This document shows, piece by piece, positions 1 through 8,707 of a DNA stretch of 64,000 nucleotides (within the stretch, counting starts at the first letter, position 1; each line of letters starts with the position of its first letter). The DNA is from Phosphoribacter sp037046615 (lineage in GTDB: Bacteria; Actinomycetota; Actinomycetes; Actinomycetales; Dermatophilaceae). A program made the position numbers and the translations under genes. The notes beneath the pieces are model-generated. The model was not told the DNA's origin and made no database searches. It was given only the letters and a program-made list of their open reading frames with translations. The stretch spans positions 60,062 through 124,061 of the forward strand of contig JBAOHD010000021.1 in NCBI GenBank assembly GCA_037046615.1. The letters run 5' to 3'.

Positions 1-882
1 GCGAATACCGAGGCTTGCCCCGAGTGCCGCGTAGAGCGCATCCTGACCGCGCCTCAACCAGGTCACCACAGCCCAGAGCAGGCCGCAGAGGAGAGAGGTG
101 AGATACGCAAGGACAGCGCTGCCACGGAGGTGATAGTCCCGGACCGGGTCGACGACGAATGCCGATCGAGCGAGCCGGTCGGCCACCAGCACAGGGGTGT
201 CTGCGCTGGTAGCCACCAGCGCTGGCAGGGCCGAGCGCAGCGGCTCGAAGGAATCCGCTCCCAAGCGGGCGATACAGGTCTGGGCCTTTCCAACTGCCGG
301 TGAGGGAAGGAGCACTCCGAAGCCATATTCCGGACCGAGGGCGGCGAGATCGGACCGCCCCGAGACAGGCAAGGGCCCCTCAGGAAGAGGCGCGTCAGCG
401 CTGGAGTCGCCGACGTCACTGTGCGGCATACGATCCACCAGCACGACCCAGCCCTGCGGGAGTTGTGCCGCAACGTCCCGGCCCACCACGACGCCTGGCG
501 TGCGCAGCCGGGAGAAGCGCAAGTACCCGGCGCTGACCATCGTCACGGAGAACGCGGCGTCTGGGTTGGCCGTCGTGGCGGCCAGCGAACGGCGGCGCGT
601 GAGGGCCAAAGCCCACTCGACCCCCGCGACGTCGTTGAGCGCCTCGCATCGGGCAGCGTCCAGGTCCCCACCTGACTGGGCGGTGAGGACGACGACTCGA
701 CCCCCTTGATCGAGCCAGGCCCGCTCCTGGAGCACGAGCCGGTCCACCGCTGCGATATCGATGGCGGAAGCCAAGGCGACGCTCACGGTCGCCGCGAGCG
801 TCAGCAGCGCGGTGAGCCAGCGGCCCGACGCCCACGCACACGCGGCCTCATCGATGGCCGTGCGGGCCCGCCAGCCGCTCAC
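1..882 (-). CDS. MacB/FtsX-type ABC permease, N-terminal part (runs off window)
   Basis: An open minus-strand frame starts at GTG 882 and is still open at base 1, giving about 294 residues; the C-terminus lies outside the window. One hydrophobic segment lies near residues 21-42 (LTALLTLAATVSVALASAI). A soluble stretch of about 200 residues follows, then a second hydrophobic segment near residues 253-272 (VLAYLTSLLCGLLWAVV). One membrane span, a large extracytoplasmic domain, then further spans is the MacB/FtsX layout. The GTG overlaps the TGA of the upstream ATPase gene (GTGA), so the two are probably translationally coupled. I infer that it is the membrane partner of that ATPase in export or immunity. 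The substrate is unknown. Confidence 0.7.
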   Translation of the reverse strand, partial: MSGWRARTAIDEAACAWASGRWLTALLTLAATVSVALASAIDIAAVDRLVLQERAWLDQGGRVVVLTAQSGGDLDAARCEALNDVAGVEWALALTRRRSLAATTANPDAAFSVTMVSAGYLRFSRLRTPGVVVGRDVAAQLPQGWVVLVDRMPHSDVGDSSADAPLPEGPLPVSGRSDLAALGPEYGFGVLLPSPAVGKAQTCIARLGADSFEPLRSALPALVATSADTPVLVADRLARSAFVVDPVRDYHLRGSAVLAYLTSLLCGLLWAVVTWLRRGQDALYAALGASLGIR

Positions 883-1568
883 GCCCCCTCCCGGTGCGCC
901 ACGACTCGGGCACTCTCGATGTGGATGATGCGATCGCATCGCGCCGCCACGTGGGGGTCGTGCGTGGCGACGACCAGGCCGCGTCCGACAACAGCGCTCA
1001 TGAACACGTCAAGGAACTCGCGTGTGGACTGGTGGTCCAGGTTGCCAGTCGGCTCGTCGGCCAAGATAAACGGACGCCGACTCACCAGCGCCCGAGCCCC
1101 GACCACCCGCTGGAGCTGGCCTCCCGACAGGATCCGCACGGGCTCCTCGGCCCGGTCAGCCATCCCCATCATCGCCAACTCGACCGCCGCCGCTGCCATG
1201 CACTGTGTGCGGTTACGGCCGTCCGCATAGCCGCCCAGAGCCGCGTTGTCGAGGCAACTGCGGTCGGAAAGGACGTTCGCAGTTTGGAGGATCCACGTGA
1301 CTACCTCGCCAGGCGATAGCGCGTTCTCAGGGCCTGTGGCGCCGGCGCCGTCCCGTAGGTCACCCTGATCGTCCGGATCACGCACCACGGCCACGTGCCC
1401 CGTTGTCGGCTTGAGAAGCCCACCCAGCAGCGCCAATAGGGTCGTCTTCCCCGAGCCGGATGGACCGGTCAACGCCACCGACTCGCCCGTGGCTAGATCC
1501 AGATCGACCCCGCGGAGCAGGGTCCGGCCGCCGATCGCCACCGAGACACCACGCGCTACGAGACGCAT
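879..1568 (-). CDS. ABC transporter ATP-binding protein, MacB/LolD class
   Basis: This 229-residue nucleotide-binding subunit has Walker A GPSGSGKTTLL near residues 35-45, the signature LSGGQLQRV and Walker B FILADEPTGNLD. It has no membrane segments of its own. The sequence between Walker A and the signature is somewhat longer than usual (a DPDDQGDLRDGAGATGPEN-like insert). Its start overlaps the end of the membrane-fusion-protein gene by 13 bases and its stop overlaps the permease start. It would energise the adjacent permease together with that adaptor. MacB-type ATPases export or extract peptides, lipoproteins or drugs, and the small peptide gene heading the operon is the obvious candidate cargo. 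That last step is inference. Confidence 0.9.
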   Translation of the reverse strand: MRLVARGVSVAIGGRTLLRGVDLDLATGESVALTGPSGSGKTTLLALLGGLLKPTTGHVAVVRDPDDQGDLRDGAGATGPENALSPGEVVTWILQTANVLSDRSCLDNAALGGYADGRNRTQCMAAAAVELAMMGMADRAEEPVRILSGGQLQRVVGARALVSRRPFILADEPTGNLDHQSTREFLDVFMSAVVGRGLVVATHDPHVAARCDRIIHIESARVVAHREGA

Positions 1569-2587
1569 GTCTGGGCTGCCTGCAAGATGGCTGGGTTCAC
1601 CAGGACCTGATCAATGCTGAGACTCGCCTCAAGGTCGACAAGCCCGACACTCCCGCCTACCGGCTTCACCACGATTCGCCGGCGCGTCTGCGGATCGACC
1701 ACACAGTTCATGCCGGTGGCATCCGTGAGGACAGCGGTGGCTGGCACGGTTGCGACGTCGAAGCTTGTGGCCCCTATCACCTTGGCGGGGACCTGAGCCT
1801 CACCGAGAGCCGCATCGAATGCCGCCAGCGAAGCTGGGTCGGTCACTGCCCCCGACCCGGGCACGTATGTCGCAGTGAGAGCGCCGAGGGCCAGCAGCTT
1901 GGCTTCGTCAGGTCGCCGTAGCCCCCCGCGAGGTTCGATAACCTCCAATCGCTGCGGTGTCGCGGGCGCGGTGAACAAGATCCCGTCGGCTGGGACCTCA
2001 CCAACGACCGCCGAGATTGAGGCCACAACCCGCTGCGCCGGCCCGATCCACACCAGAGAGGTGGCCGGTAGAGAGCCGCCCAGATCGCCGACGCCCCGGT
2101 CGCGGTTGAACGAGCGCACAGCGCTCTCGGTGCGGCGGTCGAAGCGACCGTTCGGGTCGCCGTCGAAACGCCCGAGGGTGCGCAAGAAGGCTTGTAGCCG
2201 CTCAACGTCCGGACCGCTGGATCCCGGGCCCAAGTCGCGATAGGGGGGAGCCGAGGCAGTGTATGCCGTGAGCGGGCGGTCCGCGACGGTGGCCACGAGG
2301 TCGCCCGGCTTCACCGTGGCGCCGATCTGCACATTCAGGCTGGTGAGCAGCGCCGGTTCGGCAAGCCGGATCCGATCGCCCGGGCGCCGGTGCATCCTCA
2401 CCTGAACGTCGTCGGAGGAGCGCACCTGCCGGGAGGTGACTGGCACGATCACCTCACGCGGAGGCAGGTCGTCGGCTAGCGGGCTGGGAGTATGTCTGTC
2501 GATGACCAAGGCCAGCCCTACGAGCAGAGCGGCGACGGCGGCGGCCAGGCTGAGCAAACTCCGGGGACCGGCCGCAAACTTTCCCAT
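1556..2587 (-). CDS. Membrane-fusion (HlyD/MFP-like) protein with peptidoglycan-binding domain
   Basis: This 343-residue protein has an N-terminal membrane anchor near residues 11-29. A biotinyl-lipoyl-like stretch (IGATVKPGDLVATV, about 88-101) follows, then a PG_binding_1-type domain near 117-166 (LGPGSSGPDVERLQAFL and FDRRTESAVRSFNRDRG). The C-terminal half is beta-rich and adaptor-like. Adaptors of this kind pair with MacB-type ABC transporters; in a Gram-positive the wall-binding module would hold the adaptor in the cell wall. The gene starts 2 bases after the lipoprotein stop and overlaps the ATPase start, so it belongs to the same operon. Family assignment is by eye from the domain order. 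Confidence 0.8.
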   Translation of the reverse strand: MGKFAAGPRSLLSLAAAVAALLVGLALVIDRHTPSPLADDLPPREVIVPVTSRQVRSSDDVQVRMHRRPGDRIRLAEPALLTSLNVQIGATVKPGDLVATVADRPLTAYTASAPPYRDLGPGSSGPDVERLQAFLRTLGRFDGDPNGRFDRRTESAVRSFNRDRGVGDLGGSLPATSLVWIGPAQRVVASISAVVGEVPADGILFTAPATPQRLEVIEPRGGLRRPDEAKLLALGALTATYVPGSGAVTDPASLAAFDAALGEAQVPAKVIGATSFDVATVPATAVLTDATGMNCVVDPQTRRRIVVKPVGGSVGLVDLEASLSIDQVLVNPAILQAAQTCVS

Positions 2588-2589
2588 TT

Positions 2590-3228
2590 CTAGCTCTTGG
2601 TTGGGCTGTTGGGCACGAGGTATCCGGTCTTGGAATAGCAGTCGACACTGTTCCCGTCATGTCCGCCGAGAAGGCGATCTAGGGCGTTCAGAATAGTGGC
2701 CGAAGATGCGTCCTCAGGAAGGGTGCGCCCGTTGTCGCGTAGGCACGCGAGCACGCTCGGACGGTATTTCTGGAGGAGATCGACCTGTGCAGCAACGGCA
2801 TCCGGACCGTTTGTGTAGTACTGCTCAAGGAAGGCCGAATTCACGCGTTGACACTCATCGGCTAAGGCTTCCGTCTCCGATTGCGACCGTCCGGGCGAGG
2901 AGACGCCGAAGCCATACACGAGCGTCGGGAAGCCCAGGTGCTGCGAGATGCTCGGACCGTCGACCGGGATGCCGGCAGCCTGTGCGCACGCCACGGTGCG
3001 GCCGACGGCAGCCTGATAGGTCCCGAAGTTCACGACCCCTGACTCCAACACGCGACGTTGCTCTGCCGACGCACCACCGGCCTTTGCCGCAGACAGAACC
3101 CGGTCCAACGATGCGGTGCGCTGGGCCAGCGTGTCTTCCGGCGAAGCTGGACTACCAGCGCAGCCAGACACCAATGCGGACATCAGTGCACCGAGGGTCA
3201 GGCTCAGCAGCCGGCGACGGTCCTTCAT
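2590..3228 (-). CDS. Predicted secreted lipoprotein of the peptide-export operon
   Basis: The product is 212 residues with a typical lipoprotein signal: basic MKDRRR, a hydrophobic core and lipobox LVSGC, with Cys23 as the lipidation site. The start at 3228 was chosen because it yields this signal and follows a purine-rich site (AAGGGACTGAGG); an upstream extension of the frame would run through the peptide gene. The mature part is soluble, with several further cysteines (TVACAQAAG, ADECQRVN, VLACLRDNG, VDCYSKTG) that could form disulfides. I do not recognise the family. Its place between the small peptide and the adaptor suggests an immunity, chaperone or capture role, which is inference only. 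Confidence 0.75.
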   Translation of the reverse strand: MKDRRRLLSLTLGALMSALVSGCAGSPASPEDTLAQRTASLDRVLSAAKAGGASAEQRRVLESGVVNFGTYQAAVGRTVACAQAAGIPVDGPSISQHLGFPTLVYGFGVSSPGRSQSETEALADECQRVNSAFLEQYYTNGPDAVAAQVDLLQKYRPSVLACLRDNGRTLPEDASSATILNALDRLLGGHDGNSVDCYSKTGYLVPNSPTKS

Positions 3229-3238
3229 CCTCAGTCCC

Positions 3239-3544
3239 TTACGTGAAGAAGGGAAAAGCGCCAAAGGCCGCCACGCCCGTATTGTGCCCCCCGCCCACGA
3301 TACTTGAATGGCGGTAGACACTCGAGTAGCATGTATAACAACTCCAGACCCAGCCCGACGAGTAGGTGATGCCACCTGGGTAATATTGCCAGTAGGCCTT
3401 GACTCCACGACTGCCACAGCTCCCTCCTCCTGGGCCGGCCGTACTCGCGTAGGTAGTAGTGCTAGTCCCAGAGACGTACCACCCATAGACGGGATTGCAG
3501 TATTGCCCTGATGTTCCTAGCGCTACGGCGCGCGGCTGAGCCAT
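3239..3544 (-). CDS. Small secreted Cys/Tyr/Gly-rich peptide, lactococcin-972-like (N-terminus interrupted by two TGA codons)
   Basis: The open part encodes 101 residues beginning MAQPRAVALG. It has four Cys, about a dozen Tyr, and a C-terminal pattern VWSCY...YRHSSIVGGG like the W-S-x-Y...H-x-S-x-V-x-G pattern of lactococcin-972 bacteriocins. In the same frame, upstream sequence from ATG 3613 reads MTQRLKRRSAF-TGA-ASVLGVLIVA-TGA-MAQPRAVA. That is a perfect signal peptide apart from stops at 3578-3580 and 3545-3547, and a strong AGGAGG lies just before ATG 3613. Either the true gene is 3239..3613 with two Trp-to-stop changes, or the sequence is wrong there. Codons are atypical (AGA, TTA, CTA). 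The gene heads the lipoprotein/adaptor/ABC operon, with 10 bases to the lipoprotein start. Family membership needs a profile search. Confidence 0.45.
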   Translation of the reverse strand: MAQPRAVALGTSGQYCNPVYGWYVSGTSTTTYASTAGPGGGSCGSRGVKAYWQYYPGGITYSSGWVWSCYTCYSSVYRHSSIVGGGHNTGVAAFGAFPFFT

Positions 3545-3780
3545 TCATGCAACGATCAGCACCCCTAGAACCGACGCTCAGAAAGCCGACCGTCGCTTTA
3601 ATCTTTGGGTCATTCTTCCTCCTGATGTAGATGACCGACGCAAACGAGTGTGCCCCAGGGCTGTCATTGCGGTCAAGGCCGCGCATTGCGCATCACGCAC
3701 CAGCTCGACGTCCTCACGCGACGAGGGGCACATTCGGGGCACTGGCTGTTCCAGGGATGCCAAGGCCCCCGCGTTGACCC

Positions 3781-4401
3781 TCAGCCCAACTCGCGCACCA
3801 TCTGCGCACCCTCGACACGGAAGCCCACACCCTGGAGGTAGGAGCGGTGGATCTCCGTTGTCGGCGTGGTCACCACACGCTTGAAACCGCTGTCCCGCAA
3901 CGCTTTCGACCCTTCCCCGAAGATCCAGGCACCGATCCTGGAGTCTCGGTATGCGGCCATGACGTAGTCGAGTGTGATCTCCAGTGTCCCCGGATCGGCG
4001 GGGCGCCCCACGAGGGCACCGGCCGGCATACCGTCTCGCGTCAGCACGAGAGCGACGTCGCCCGAGGCGGCTCCCGCGAAGCCCGGCTGGCTCCGGCGGA
4101 TATCCGCCAGGTGCGATTCAAGGAAATCCGTGAGGAAGGGAGAGTCCGCTGCGATCGAGACTGCGCCAAGCGCCCGACCGCCGCCGAGTTCCTTGCGCAA
4201 GAACCAGATATTGAGCGCTGCGACTGCTGCGTTGGTGATGATGATCGGGACGGAACCCAGGAGCAGGCCGTAGACGACGAAGGTCACCGATCCCACGAGC
4301 GAGATGACGCGCAGCCGCACGACGCTCGTCATCGCCAGCGAGGTCACGACGAGGGCGGATGCGGCATAGCCGATGAGTTCGACAGGGCTGAGCCAACTCA
4401 C
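3781..4401 (-). CDS. YgjV-like membrane protein with C-terminal acetyltransferase-like domain
   Basis: The 206-residue product starts at GTG 4401, preceded by GGAGG 8 bases upstream; the frame extends further upstream, but without a start site as good. Three hydrophobic segments occupy residues 1-72 (YAASALVVTSLAM, LVGSVTFVVYGLLLG, IIITNAAVAALNIWFL), as in the YgjV inner-membrane family. The C-terminal 130 residues are soluble and resemble a GNAT fold (DVALVLTRDGMPAGALVG, then SKALRDSGFKRVVTTP and YLQGVGFR near the end). A membrane domain joined to a GNAT-like domain is my reading and has not been checked by profile. The cellular role is unknown. It is not closely coupled to its neighbours. 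Confidence 0.6.
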   Translation of the reverse strand: MSWLSPVELIGYAASALVVTSLAMTSVVRLRVISLVGSVTFVVYGLLLGSVPIIITNAAVAALNIWFLRKELGGGRALGAVSIAADSPFLTDFLESHLADIRRSQPGFAGAASGDVALVLTRDGMPAGALVGRPADPGTLEITLDYVMAAYRDSRIGAWIFGEGSKALRDSGFKRVVTTPTTEIHRSYLQGVGFRVEGAQMVRELG

Positions 4402-4556
4402 GAGGGTGCCTCCAGGGGGTGACGGGCGCGTGGGCAGCAGCCCAGACCGCCCGAGCATAGGCGTGGGCAGGGTCCGGATGGTCCAGCCCGGATGACACGC
4501 CCAGATCCGGGATGGTCCCACCGGGGTTGTCAGAGGTCAGTGCCAGGGTTGCGGCC

Positions 4557-5764
4557 ATGGAACTCCTCCGTGACCTCGCCGTCGGGGCCTTCCTCGGCGC
4601 GCTCGTCGCCTGGCTTCTGGCTGCGCAGCCGGTATGCCGTCCCGCTGGCCACCGCGCGCACCGAACGCGACCTCCTGCGCGAGCAGATGGCTGCTGACGA
4701 GGAGGTGCGGGCCGACCAGGCGCACGAGGCAACAGCTATGGCCGGGCTCGTCGGAGCCCTGCACGAGAGCCTGCAACGGGTGGAGCAGCAGGTCCACACG
4801 ATCGAGCGGGATCGTGGTGATCAATTCGCGCGCGTCGCCCTCGAACTCAGCCGGGTCCAGTCAAGCACCGACGGCCTGCGGGACCAGACTGCTTCCCTCG
4901 CCGGGTCTCTCTCGTCGGCCACCATCCGGGGCGCGTGGGGCGAGGTGGCCCTGCGCCGAGTGCTGGAACACTCGGGGCTGGCCCATCGCTGTGATTTCGA
5001 CACCCAATGGTCCGGCACGACGATCTCAGGTCAACGGGTGCGGCCCGACGTCGTCGTCCACCTCCCTGGCGACAAGCACGTCGCGGTCGACGCGAAGGCA
5101 CCGATGACCGACTTCCTCGCAGCCCAAGCGGTGGGGCTCGACGACGCGAGCCGCTTAGCCAAGCTCCGCGGACACGCGACGGCATTGCGGAGACACGTCG
5201 ACGCACTCGGTGGCAAGCACTATTGGACGGCCGTATCACCCTCGCCCGAGTTCGTCGTGTGCTTCGTGCCCGGGGAAGCATTCCTGGCCGCTGCGCTGGA
5301 CGCCGACCCCGGGCTGCACGATCACGCCATGTCACGCAAGGTCATCCTGGCGTCACCGGCGACTCTCCTGGCTTCTGTTGCGCACCGTCGCCGCGACGTG
5401 GCAGCACGACGCCCTCGCCCAAGGTGCGCGCGAGTTGCTCACGCTCGGCGAGGAGCTCTACGCGCGGCTCGGCACTGTGGCACGGCATACCGACGAGGTC
5501 GGTAAGGCGCTGCGACGTTCGGTGGAGGCCTACAACTCACTCGTCGGGTCGATCGAGTCACGCCTCCTCGTCACCGCACGGTCGATGCACGCGCTTGGAC
5601 TCAGTCATGAGGAGATCGCTGGCCCGGCGACTGTGACGACTGGCACGCGTCCCATCACCGCAGCCGAGTTGCTCACCGCGCTCGATGCCGACATGGGCCG
5701 CCCGCACCTCGATCTCGACCTCACCCTCCCGGAGTTTGAGGGGCCCGCGGCCGCGGCGGGCTAG
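4557..5764 (+). CDS. rmuC: RmuC-type DNA recombination protein, split by two single-base insertions
   Basis: RmuC proteins are nuclease-fold proteins linked to limiting recombination and rearrangement at DNA repeats. This one starts MELLRDLAVGAFLGALVAW (membrane anchor), continues with a coiled coil (EQMAADEEVRADQAHE onward) and has the conserved core GAWGEVALRRVLEHSGL and HVAVDAKAPMTDFL. The frame changes near 4628 (CTGGCTGCGCAG) and near 5377 (CTGGCTTCTGTT). Deleting one T at each joins the frames into about 401 residues, the normal family length. I regard both as sequence errors. The gene is followed, convergently and 9 bases away, by ispH. Confidence 0.85.
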
Positions 5765-5773
5765 ACCGGCATG

Positions 5774-6889
5774 TCAGTGCAGCGGACTCGATGCGTCGTA
5801 TGCCGTGTCGCGCCGAATCTTGCCCACGTCACCAGCCGCGCCCGCCGCTGCCTTGAGGTCACGTCGGAGTTCGTTGGGCAGCGCGAAGAGCAGGCTCTCC
5901 TCGGCGGCAACGACTTGCTCCACGTCGGCATACCCGTGCTCGGCGAGCAGTGTGAGCACCCCACGCACGAGGATTTCCGGCACGCTCGCCCCCGACGTCA
6001 CCCCCACCGTGGTCGCGCCGTCGAGCCACGCCGGGTCGATCTCGTCGGCATAGTCGACCAGGTGCCCCGCCCCAGCACCATGTTCGAGCGCGACCTCGAC
6101 CAGGCGCACCGAGTTGGACGAGTTGCGCGAGCCGACGACGATCATGACGTCGGTGTGGGGGGCCATCTTCTTCACCGCGAGTTGACGATTCTGGGTGGCA
6201 TAACAAATGTCGTCACTCGGCGGATCGGCCAGCGCCGGGAAGCGCTCCTTCAACCGCCGCACCGTCTCCATCGTCTCGTCGACCGACAGCGTCGTCTGCG
6301 ACAGCCACACGACCCGCTCAGGGTCGCGCACCTGCACGGTCTCGACATCATCGGGCCCGTCGACGATGGTGATGTGGTCGGGCGCCTCGCCCGACGTGCC
6401 CACGACCTCTTCGTGACCCTCGTGACCAATCAGGAGGATGTCGTAATCCTCCTGCGCAAAACGCACGGCCTCCCGGTGCACCTTCGTCACGAGCGGACAG
6501 GTCGCATCGATCGTCTTGAGCGACCGCGCCGCCGCCTCCTCATGGACGATGGGAGCTACTCCGTGGGCAGAGAAGATGACGGTCGCCCCCTCGGGCACCT
6601 CGTCGGTCTCCTCGACGAAGATCGCACCGAGGCCCCGCAGAGTCTCGACGACGTGCTTGTTGTGGACGATCTCCTTGCGCACATAGACCGGGGCTCCGTA
6701 AAGCTCCAGCGCCTTCTCCACCGTGACGACGGCCCGATCCACCCCGGCGCAATACCCTCGGGGCGCCGCGATGAGGACGCGCTTGGCTCCTGGCGACGGC
6801 TGGGTAGTCGCGTGTGTCGTCACCTGCGTCGTCGCGGGGGTCACGGTGGCGTCGGTCGGGGCAGCAAGCTCGGCAGACATGCCCTTCAT
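5774..6889 (-). CDS. ispH: 4-hydroxy-3-methylbut-2-enyl diphosphate reductase
   Basis: IspH (LytB) is the [4Fe-4S] enzyme that makes IPP and DMAPP in the last step of the MEP isoprenoid pathway. The 371-residue protein shows the three cluster cysteines in RGYCAGV (Cys47), DATCPLV (Cys131) and DDICYATQ (Cys229), plus KEIVHNKHVV, FSAHGV and VGSRNSSNS. The N-terminal 35 residues are a Thr/Ala-rich extension, and a second possible start is Met4 of this frame. It is divergent from xseA with about 50 bases between starts. The same ispH-xse neighbourhood is common in actinobacteria. Confidence 0.95.
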   Translation of the reverse strand: MKGMSAELAAPTDATVTPATTQVTTHATTQPSPGAKRVLIAAPRGYCAGVDRAVVTVEKALELYGAPVYVRKEIVHNKHVVETLRGLGAIFVEETDEVPEGATVIFSAHGVAPIVHEEAAARSLKTIDATCPLVTKVHREAVRFAQEDYDILLIGHEGHEEVVGTSGEAPDHITIVDGPDDVETVQVRDPERVVWLSQTTLSVDETMETVRRLKERFPALADPPSDDICYATQNRQLAVKKMAPHTDVMIVVGSRNSSNSVRLVEVALEHGAGAGHLVDYADEIDPAWLDGATTVGVTSGASVPEILVRGVLTLLAEHGYADVEQVVAAEESLLFALPNELRRDLKAAAGAAGDVGKIRRDTAYDASSPLH

Positions 6890-6939
6890 GCTACGTCGGG
6901 CGCCCCAACCTCCTGGTCCGCGTGGCTAGAGTCGGCGGC

Positions 6940-8319
6940 GTGAGTATGCCGCCCGGCCCCGGCCCCGCAGTCCCGGGCACCACGCGCGCTGCGATGCCAA
7001 GCACCCCGGCGCGGACACTCCCCGAGACGGCGGCCGACACCACCGCCGAGGCGCCCTGGCCTGTGCGGGTGCTCTCCCTGAAGATCGGCGACTACGTCGA
7101 CAAGATGTCGCCGTTGTGGGTCGAAGGGCAAGTGATCCAACTCTCGCAACGGGGCCAAACGGCATACCTCACGGTCCGCGACCCCGACGTTGACATGTCC
7201 CTGTCGGTCACGATCTCGATCCACGCGCTCGCCGCGATGGGAATGCCACTCGTCGAGGGCGCCAGGGTGGTCTTGCACGCCAAACCCACCTTTTGGCCGC
7301 GCCGCGGCACGCTCCAGCTCGACGCGCGGCAGATCCGCCCCGTCGGGGTCGGCGACCTCCTCGCCCGCCTCGAGATCCTCAAGGCGCGCCTCCGAGCCGA
7401 AGGCCTCTTCGACCCCCAACGCAAGCGTCCAATCCCCTTCTTGCCGAGGCGAGTCGGGCTCATCACCGGTCGCAATAGCGCCGCCGAGCGCGATGTGGTC
7501 GACAACGCCCGCCGCCGGTGGCCGGGGGTCGTCTTCGAGATCCGGCAAGTCGCCGTCCAAGGCACGACGACGGTCGCCGAGGTGAGCGCTGCCCTCGCCG
7601 ATCTCGACGCCACCCCCGAGGTTGATGTCATCGTCATCGCTCGGGGCGGCGGGTCGGTTGAAGAACTCCTCCCGTTCAGCAACGAAACCCTCTTGCGCGC
7701 CGTCGCCGCGACGAGCACTCCGGTCATCTCCGCGATCGGCCACGAGGTCGACACCCCGCTGCTCGATTACGTCGCCGATTTGCGCGCGTCTACGCCGACC
7801 GACGCCGGACGTCGAGTCGTGCCTGATGCTGCCGCCGAAGGCACCCAGGTCCACGCGCTCGTGGCTCGCTCGCGTCGTGCTATCGGCGGGCGCCTCGACG
7901 CCCAACGCCGAGCCATCGTGTCGATCCGCACCCGGCCGGTCATGGTCGACCCCGCGGCGATGCTCGTCCCTCATCGCACGCAGGTCGCCGCCCTCCGTGC
8001 CCGTGGCCACGACCGCCTCCACACCCGGCTCGTCCGGGAGTCCGACCGCATCGGCCACCTCCGCGATCAAGCGCGCGCGATTTCCCCCCAGGCCACGCTC
8101 GACCGCGGGTATGCCGTCGTGCGCCTCCCCGACGGCACCATCGCCCGCGACGCCGCGCACCTGCACGACGGCGAGCTGCTCACCCTCGTGCTTGCCGAGG
8201 GCACGGCCACGGCGCGAGTCGTCGGCGGGGACGGCGTGACCGACCGACCAACTACAGTGAAGTCCCGCGCCAGCCGTGGCCGGGCACGACCTCGAGGAGC
8301 GACCAGCGATGGCCCCTGA
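6940..8319 (+). CDS. xseA: Exodeoxyribonuclease VII large subunit
   Basis: XseA is the catalytic and OB-fold subunit of exonuclease VII, which degrades single-stranded DNA. The frame from GTG 6940 (ATG 6946 also possible) encodes about 459 residues. The OB-fold begins with WVEGQVIQLSQRGQTAYLTV. The catalytic domain carries PRRVGLITGRNSAAERD, VIVIARGGGSVEELLPFSN, ISAIGHEVDTPLLDYVAD and LRASTPTDA. The long open frame upstream of 6940 lacks homology and overlaps ispH antisense, so I excluded it. A TAGAGT hexamer at 6927-6932, about 8 bases before the GTG, would fit a leaderless transcript. The 3' end overlaps xseB. Confidence 0.95.
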   Translation: MSMPPGPGPAVPGTTRAAMPSTPARTLPETAADTTAEAPWPVRVLSLKIGDYVDKMSPLWVEGQVIQLSQRGQTAYLTVRDPDVDMSLSVTISIHALAAMGMPLVEGARVVLHAKPTFWPRRGTLQLDARQIRPVGVGDLLARLEILKARLRAEGLFDPQRKRPIPFLPRRVGLITGRNSAAERDVVDNARRRWPGVVFEIRQVAVQGTTTVAEVSAALADLDATPEVDVIVIARGGGSVEELLPFSNETLLRAVAATSTPVISAIGHEVDTPLLDYVADLRASTPTDAGRRVVPDAAAEGTQVHALVARSRRAIGGRLDAQRRAIVSIRTRPVMVDPAAMLVPHRTQVAALRARGHDRLHTRLVRESDRIGHLRDQARAISPQATLDRGYAVVRLPDGTIARDAAHLHDGELLTLVLAEGTATARVVGGDGVTDRPTTVKSRASRGRARPRGATSDGP

Positions 8320-8566
8320 CCCTGCCGCCGGCCAGCGCGCCTCGCAGGCGCCTGCCGAGATCGCGGAGCTCAGCTACGAACAGGCTCGCGACGAGCTCGT
8401 CGCCATCGTCGCCCGCCTCGAGAGTGGTCAGGCGCCCCTCGAAGAGAGCATGGCGCTGTGGGAGCGGGGCGAAGCGCTGGCAGCGCACTGCACGGCCTGG
8501 CTCGACGATGCCCAAGCACGCATCACGACTGCCTCCGAGACGGCACCGCCCGACAACGATCGATAG
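8309..8566 (+). CDS. xseB: Exodeoxyribonuclease VII small subunit
   Basis: XseB binds XseA and is needed for exonuclease VII activity. The 85-residue product carries the family core LSYEQARDELVAIVARLESG and LEESMALWERGEALA and ends in a short polar tail. I chose ATG 8309 over the in-frame ATG 8276 because GAGGAG sits 9 bases upstream and the overlap with the xseA stop is then only 11 bases, typical of translational coupling. The following 141 bases (8567-8707) contain no gene I can support. Confidence 0.92.
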   Translation: MAPDPAAGQRASQAPAEIAELSYEQARDELVAIVARLESGQAPLEESMALWERGEALAAHCTAWLDDAQARITTASETAPPDNDR

Positions 8567-8707
8567 CGGCTCTGCGGCATTTCAGGGCCTGATGATCTGG
8601 CCCCGAGTTGCCGTCACGCGCCGACCTGCGATCGCGGAGCGCTCGCCTGAGACGTATGCCGCGCCCGCTGGCGCTTCTGTATAGATGCTCCCGGGACAGC
8701 CGAATCT

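Noticed and set aside
3239..3613. Selenocysteine or TGA-as-tryptophan recoding in the small peptide
   Set aside because: No SECIS-like element is visible, the TGAs fall in a signal peptide where selenocysteine makes no sense, and every other gene here uses TGA as a normal stop.
6886..8166. A 426-codon minus-strand frame antisense to xseA
   Set aside because: The xseA frame carries all exonuclease VII motifs; the opposite frame is low-complexity Asp/Gly/Arg.
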